Source of the DNA: Acanthosepion esculentum
Lineage: Eukaryota > Mollusca > Cephalopoda > Sepiida > Sepiidae
Reading direction: 5' to 3'
Assembly: GCA_964036315.1 (NCBI GenBank)
Contig: OZ038511.1
Span: 517,729 to 581,728 of the forward strand
DNA: 64,000 bases
Under the pieces are notes generated by a model that was given only the letters and a program-made list of their open reading frames with translations, was not told where the DNA came from and did not search any database. Within the stretch, counting starts at the first letter, position 1, and each line of letters starts with the position of its first letter. Below are positions 58,680 through 64,000 of the stretch, piece after piece. A program made the translations under genes and the position numbers.

Positions 58680-59778
58680 ATAGCATAGATAGATTGTTCA
58701 ACTTGCTGATTTGTGTGTAAACCATTGATTGAAATTATTGCACAGTCAGTTGTTGAAATTATTGTAAATATGTAGATTACAAGATTTGGAATTTCACTCC
58801 ATGTTAGGAAATCATTTTAAAAGTGATCTGTCACTAGAACAATAAAATTTCTTGGTTTTCATAGATTGAGATCAACTGCTTACCTCCTATAGTTGAAGAA
58901 TTAAAACAGAAATTACAACTCTTATATAATAATGGTTTTAATTATTCCTGGTATATGTGTTACACTTTAATTATACTCAGAATTTGTATAAAGCCTCTTA
59001 CCCAGTCTTTTGTACAGGAGTAGAGGTTTATCCCTTGTTTCCTGTTTAGAATTGAGTTTCCAGTTCCTTCCAAAGTCTTCTCCTTCTCTTTCACTCCCAA
59101 ATGAATTGATAAAAAGAAAAATTAAAAAGTCATGTGACAATTTGATTTCACTGATTTTTCTAAAGAAAATTTTTGGACTTTCAATAAACTTTTTGTTCCA
59201 AATAAACTGATGTCTTATGATGTATGGCTTCTAGTGGATTGTACTAAGAAACCTTTATAGGTTTTAAAAAGTTCAACAGGATTCTAAAAAAAATTTATAA
59301 CCATTGTCTCAATCAAGTATCCATGGAAAGAATCCATCTATTGAAATTTGTAAGTAAAACATATTTAAGGATAAAAATAAGAAAGATTCTGAAAATGATA
59401 TTTCAAATAATGAGAGTTTATACACAGGTGAGAGTAATATCAATGTTCAAAGATGAACAGGTGATAACAAATGCATTTCTAACTTGGATGATAAGGTGAG
59501 CATAACTAGTTCCAATAATTCTGATATAAATTATTACAAATTTTCATATAACCCAACGAAATAATAATGAGATAAAGAAAGATGAATAACTTTGAAAGTG
59601 TAATGATGTTTCTCTCCGTAATTGTGGGCAGAACAGTTATACTAATGTTAATAATTTAATGATTAAACCTTTAGGGGAAAAAAGGAGACTTTTTGGCAAA
59701 CCTCTAAAATATCTTTTATTTTAAATAAGATTTAAATTTTTTTAGAGATTTCTTAATAAGCTACACAAAATAGAATCA

Positions 59779-59868
<90 letters not shown>

Positions 59869-61995
59869 CAGGGCTTTATGGAGCCATTCAAAAAGGAACA
59901 TGCTCCTAGTGAGAAGAGTGCTCATTTTATATTCAACTGGAGTGGAGCTTGAGCAGCTCTATTTGGGACTAAAGAGCGGGGTGTTTGTGCTTCTCACTCC
60001 AAAATTATTTGAATTTTTTTAAACATTAGTTTGCATTCAACAATAAAAACGAAAAAAAGGAAAATCTCAGCTAAACTCTTTGAGTTATTTATTATTATTA
60101 TATCTGTGGTAAATATATGAGAGTGAGAGAGTGAGTGAGTGAGTGTGTGTGTGTTTGTGTTTTAGTTACACATGAAAATGGAAACTATTTCAACTTCTAT
60201 CCGGGGGTTTTGGTAAAGAGGCAACTGAATTTGACACCTATGTATTACTGTTCTGATGTCCAGGACATTTCTTTTAAGTTGCAGGAGACAGTCTGAAAAA
60301 AAAATGTCTTCAAAATTGTCAGTTACTTTGATGTCTTTGATGACATTTTTTATTAGATATGTATGTATGCATGTGTGTGTGTGTGTGTCAGGTGAGAGAG
60401 AGAGAAAGAGAGTATAAAAGTTGTCTGTAGATAGTGATGTGGGGGGGGAAGGTTTGAACTTTTTTGTTTTTATGACAAATTTTCATTGCTGTATGAATAA
60501 ATAAACCAATGTTTTCTTTTTAATTTACTGAAAATTTTACTTTTGTACACAATTTTGCCATTATTATTATTATCATCATTATTAAATAAAGTTATTAAAA
60601 ATAAAAGAAATTTTTATGAGTAATAACTTCCGTTGAATTTTCTCACCTATTTCCCTTGATATTCATCCAAATGTTGAATAAAATTGATTCTTGGTCTGAA
60701 ATGATACTTTTTTGTCCTGTAAAAAATTCTGATTTACTTTTTAATGTCTATAAAATTGGGTGACCGGAAAATTCGGTAATTCTGACAAGGTAAGAAAATT
60801 TGGTAACTATGAAATAAAAGTTGATTGAAAATTGAAAGAAAAATTACAAAAAAAAAATGAGGCTATATAGTTTTTGCTTCTTTAAAAGGAAATAACTATT
60901 TAAAATTTAATTTATTTGCTATTTTTTTATCAAAATAATAATTTGAACATAAAGTACAATTACTTAGATAAATCAATTTTATTTGCTTAAAAACAATGGA
61001 GTATAATAATTAAATACCCATTTAACAAATATTTATTTAAAAATAGGGGAGACTTAACCCCCTAAAACCCCCATCCAGACATTACTGGTCTGATATTGTT
61101 GCAGTGGGTTTTTTTAAAAATAAATTTAAAACAATGCTCTAAGACACAGACACTCAGCGACTGATGATAGCTGCACACAGAACGGCTTGAAATAGACTAT
61201 TCTCTATATTAAGGTAATTTTTGTTTTTTGCTGTAAAATATATATATATGTGTGTGTGTGATTATTTTCTAGTGTCAGAAGCCACTAGAGAGGAAATAAA
61301 AACTTGTTGATTTCTTTTGCTGTTTTTCTGTTTACAAAGACAGTGAATTAATGCAAGGAGTTGGTTGACATCTACTAAAGTTTCTTATCTGACAAACAAT
61401 AAAACTGAACTGAATATTTAAACTCTGATATGAATGTTTAACAACTATGAAGACCATTTTATCATTAGTATCACAACAGAGGTAAACATTATTTGATATA
61501 ACAGAAGATTTGTACAATAGTGTGCAGGTTGTTAAGTAATAAAGAAGAATAAGAACCAAAAGTAAGAATAAAATATTATGACAATGTCCTGAATTGAAGA
61601 AAAGTGTCATGTCAACAAAAGTTAGAATAGTTTAAACAACTTCTCACTGATGTTTGACTTGAAAAGTTTATCAAACATTTCAAGTAAAGTTGAAGTTATG
61701 TACGTATTGATAAATTATCATATAAATAACGAGAATTTAACTCGGTTCATTGACGTGTTAAGAGTTTTGCGCATTGATGTTTATGTGATTGCTCTAAGAA
61801 GAAAAGAAAACGGCCTTTACTGAAGAATTATCTAACTACTAAGATATAAAGGAAACTGAATTTCTCATTTTAACTTTTCCAAATGTCAATATTTCAAATG
61901 TTGTTTTTGCTATCGGACGGCATTAAGAACATTGAGTTTTCACTAACTTCATTGAAAATCATTTTTACTTCTATTGTGACAGCTGTCATGTCAGT

Positions 61996-62037
<42 letters not shown>

Positions 62038-63590
62038 TTTTAAGTTGTCAAAATTGGCTTCTTTTAGTTTATTGATTCTTACAATATAAGCAACATTTTT
62101 GGAATGTTATACTTTTTTCTTTTAAGAATGGTAAAAAGACAACTTTAGCACATATGCAAAAAGAGCTGTACAGTTTATAGCAGAGGTTAGACTACTCGTA
62201 GAATTCTTTTATTAATTTGTATTACCCCGACCATGGTTTTCATGTCTAGTTAAACAACCAAATTCAAAAGGTTTTTAAAACATCAAGTGGCTGTGATTAT
62301 GGTATTAATTCTATATTTTATCTTATTCATAGTTGTCTTCTTTGTCTCTCATGTTGATATGAAATAGATTAGCTGAAATTTGGTGAACAGAAAATCAAGT
62401 TGTTATCGTCTTACTTGTGTTGACTCTGCTCTCATCATGTTGGCATAACCAAGAATATATAAAGAAGATGTTAAAGGAATCAATGCAAGCTTTGTTGTGG
62501 ATTTGAATGAACCCACAACAGAGAAAAAGGTGAGAAAGGTATTTAAATATAAAAATATGAAATATTTTTATTTTCATGTTTTTACAACTAAATTTTTCTT
62601 AGTGTGTACGAGTTTTAAAGTTCTAGTTTGTAGTTGTTTGTTAAGATGAAAAGAAATGTGATTTCTTTGCATGTATGTGTGAGAAAGAAGAGGTAAAGGA
62701 GAAAGTGAGGTGAAAAGTGTAATTGTCATGCAGCTTGGTGAGGAAGAGTGTAAGTATCATGTAGCTTGGTGAGGAATATGTGTGAATGAGTAAGGGAATC
62801 TATTTGAAGCCACCATCATGAACTGATGTCACATGTATCTGTCTCTATCTCCTTACTGGCTTGTCTGGTCTAGAAACATTTCTTATATACTCTTCGAAGA
62901 GATCACTAAGCATGTTTTTTTTTATTGTTGGTGGGAATGCAACCAATATGTTGGTTGAAAAATGTTAAGTATTTATTTTCAAATGATTAATTTGTTAACT
63001 GCAAGGATGTGCAGATCCTCCCACTCAGAAATCATTTTTTTGTCATTTGATGATTGACTATCTTGGTCTTTATTTCCGTCTTCAATCTATAGTTTCAATA
63101 TTTTCAAAGAAATATAATTTTAATAACAACCAACAATTGTGAAATATGTTTGGCATCATAGTGACTTTATATGTGGAAAGTGTTAAGATTACCCAAAAAT
63201 TGATATGTACAAGTAATGAGCTGAGTGTTAGAGCTTATGTTGACACGATGCAGAAAGTTTGACTTGTTTAAGAGAATACAGTCTGGACATTGTTTGCAAA
63301 GTCCTTCTGAAATTATGAGTTTTTTTGTAAACATATTGTATCTGCAATGAAATCTTTGTGTATAATTGATGACTGAATCCTGTGACCACACTGAACATGG
63401 CTAATGCTCTTTGTTCATTGTAACATAAGGATGATTTACAAGCTTGTGAGAAGTTGAAAAATCATCTGTTGAGCTAAATTGTCCCTTTTATGTGAAAAAC
63501 AAATCTTCTAGAAACTAACTAAATTTGGCAGGTTGGTTTCTGGTTGGTTGAAAAAGGGTTGTATTCAATCATGTGATGTTCTGGTGTTTT
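58680..63590. other. AT-rich region without recognised genes
   Basis: The stretch holds long (TA)n runs (59780-59867 and 62000-62035), a GAGT/GT run (60121-60152) and GT/GA runs (60376-60412). Just after the first TA run, 59870-60000 is locally GC-richer (GGAGCCATTCAAAAAGGAAC, then AGAGCGGGGTGTTTGTGCTT) but has no frame or match I know. Open frames at 61332-61610 and 63167-63391 show no motif. Confidence 0.4.
59780..59867. repeat. Long (TA)n microsatellite
   Basis: About 44 uninterrupted TA units, the longest in the window. Confidence 0.97.
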
Positions 63591-63599
63591 TTGGTGGGG

Positions 63600-63780
63600 G
63601 CACCTCGAGGTGGTGTAATGGTTAACAAGCTTGTCTCGCTAGAACAATTATGACTGAGTAGTGAGTTCGATCTTCACTGGGTGCACCATACTTTTGGCCT
63701 TGTGCCACATTTAAGCTACACTTGGAAAATCACTGAAGCCTGTGTTTGCATAAAATAATTATATTTTTAGTAGTCATCAT
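63600..63780 (+). mobile_element. tRNA-like unit with SINE-type body
   Basis: 63600-63684 can fold as a tRNA. The acceptor strands GCACCTC and TGGGTGC pair at six of seven positions. The T arm is GTGAG-TTCGATC-TTCAC (63661-63677), and the D region TGGTGTAATGGTTA contains an A-box-like sequence. ACCA follows at the 3' side (63685-63688). The anticodon arm is poor, so I do not assign an identity, and a working tRNA is unlikely. The following ATCACTGAAGCCTGTGTTTG resembles the body of the 5S/tRNA composite at 42250, favouring a SINE. Confidence 0.6.
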
Positions 63781-64000
63781 TTGATCAAAAGCGTAATGCT
63801 ACTACTATTAGTAGTACTAGTAGCAGCAACAGTATACATCTTCAAATGGTTGGCTGCTTAAATATTTTGGGCTCAGTGAAAAAACAACATGTATCAAATG
63901 TTGACTTTTTTGTACTCAAAGCAAACCAAGTTGGGAATAGTGCTGCAGATTAAAATGTTGATTTTTAAGTAAAAAGCCATATTCTTTTAATAGAATTTTC

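Noticed and set aside
63600..63684. Functional tRNA gene
   Set aside because: Acceptor and T arms fold, but the anticodon arm is poor and a SINE-type body follows.

Overview
The window reads as AT-rich, repeat-dense animal DNA with no convincing host gene. The mobile-element mix is Penelope-like, K02A2.6-type Ty3/Gypsy, RTE-like and CR1/Jockey-like LINEs, a pogo/Tigger transposon, Tc1/mariner remnants, tRNA- and 5S-derived SINE-like copies, and long CTAT-type satellites. This fits a lophotrochozoan, and a cephalopod mollusc is my best guess. That is an inference from repeat types only. Nearly all long open frames are microsatellite translations, antisense shadows or decayed retroelement fragments.

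Layout. 1-8.6 kb: a broken Ty3/Gypsy element on the minus strand between two diverged LTR copies (about 449-3960), a SINE-like inverted-repeat unit (4.40-4.87 kb), and a 350-bp direct repeat that looks LTR-like (6.96-8.22 kb). 10.0-12.2 kb: the best-preserved element, a 2.2-kb pogo/Tigger transposon with identical terminal repeats, a TA duplication, clustered subterminal repeats and a transposase frame broken by one stop codon; it ends in a PCNA-binding-like motif. 12.2-18.8 kb: AT-rich sequence with no recognised gene. 18.85-19.15 kb: a tRNA-headed SINE. 19.5-23.7 kb: a large degenerate CTAT/CAGCCTGT minisatellite, split by a Penelope-like fragment with a GIY-YIG domain (19.7-20.7 kb) and by a Tc1 element (22.1-22.9 kb).

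26.3-27.6 kb: a decayed RTE-like LINE, with 3' fragments of the same family at 6.3, 41.2, 53.6 and 56.6 kb. 30.4-30.9 kb: the end of a mariner-type transposase. 33.9-38.9 kb: a Gypsy element on the minus strand in which a second gag segment lies next to integrase. 39.4-43.4 kb: another K02A2.6-type Gypsy remnant, invaded by a LINE fragment and by a unit joining a 5S rRNA-like sequence to a tRNA-like sequence. 47.9-49.3 and 57.0-58.4 kb: CR1/Jockey-like LINE pseudogenes; their shared 3' tail recurs alone at 31.7, 47.1 and 58.6 kb. The rest is AT-rich intergenic or intronic DNA with microsatellites.

The items most worth following are the near-intact Tigger element, the 5S+tRNA composite SINE, the SINE tail with a hammerhead-like core that also lies beside the Penelope-like fragment, the gag-integrase rearrangement, and two near-perfect fold-back hairpins.
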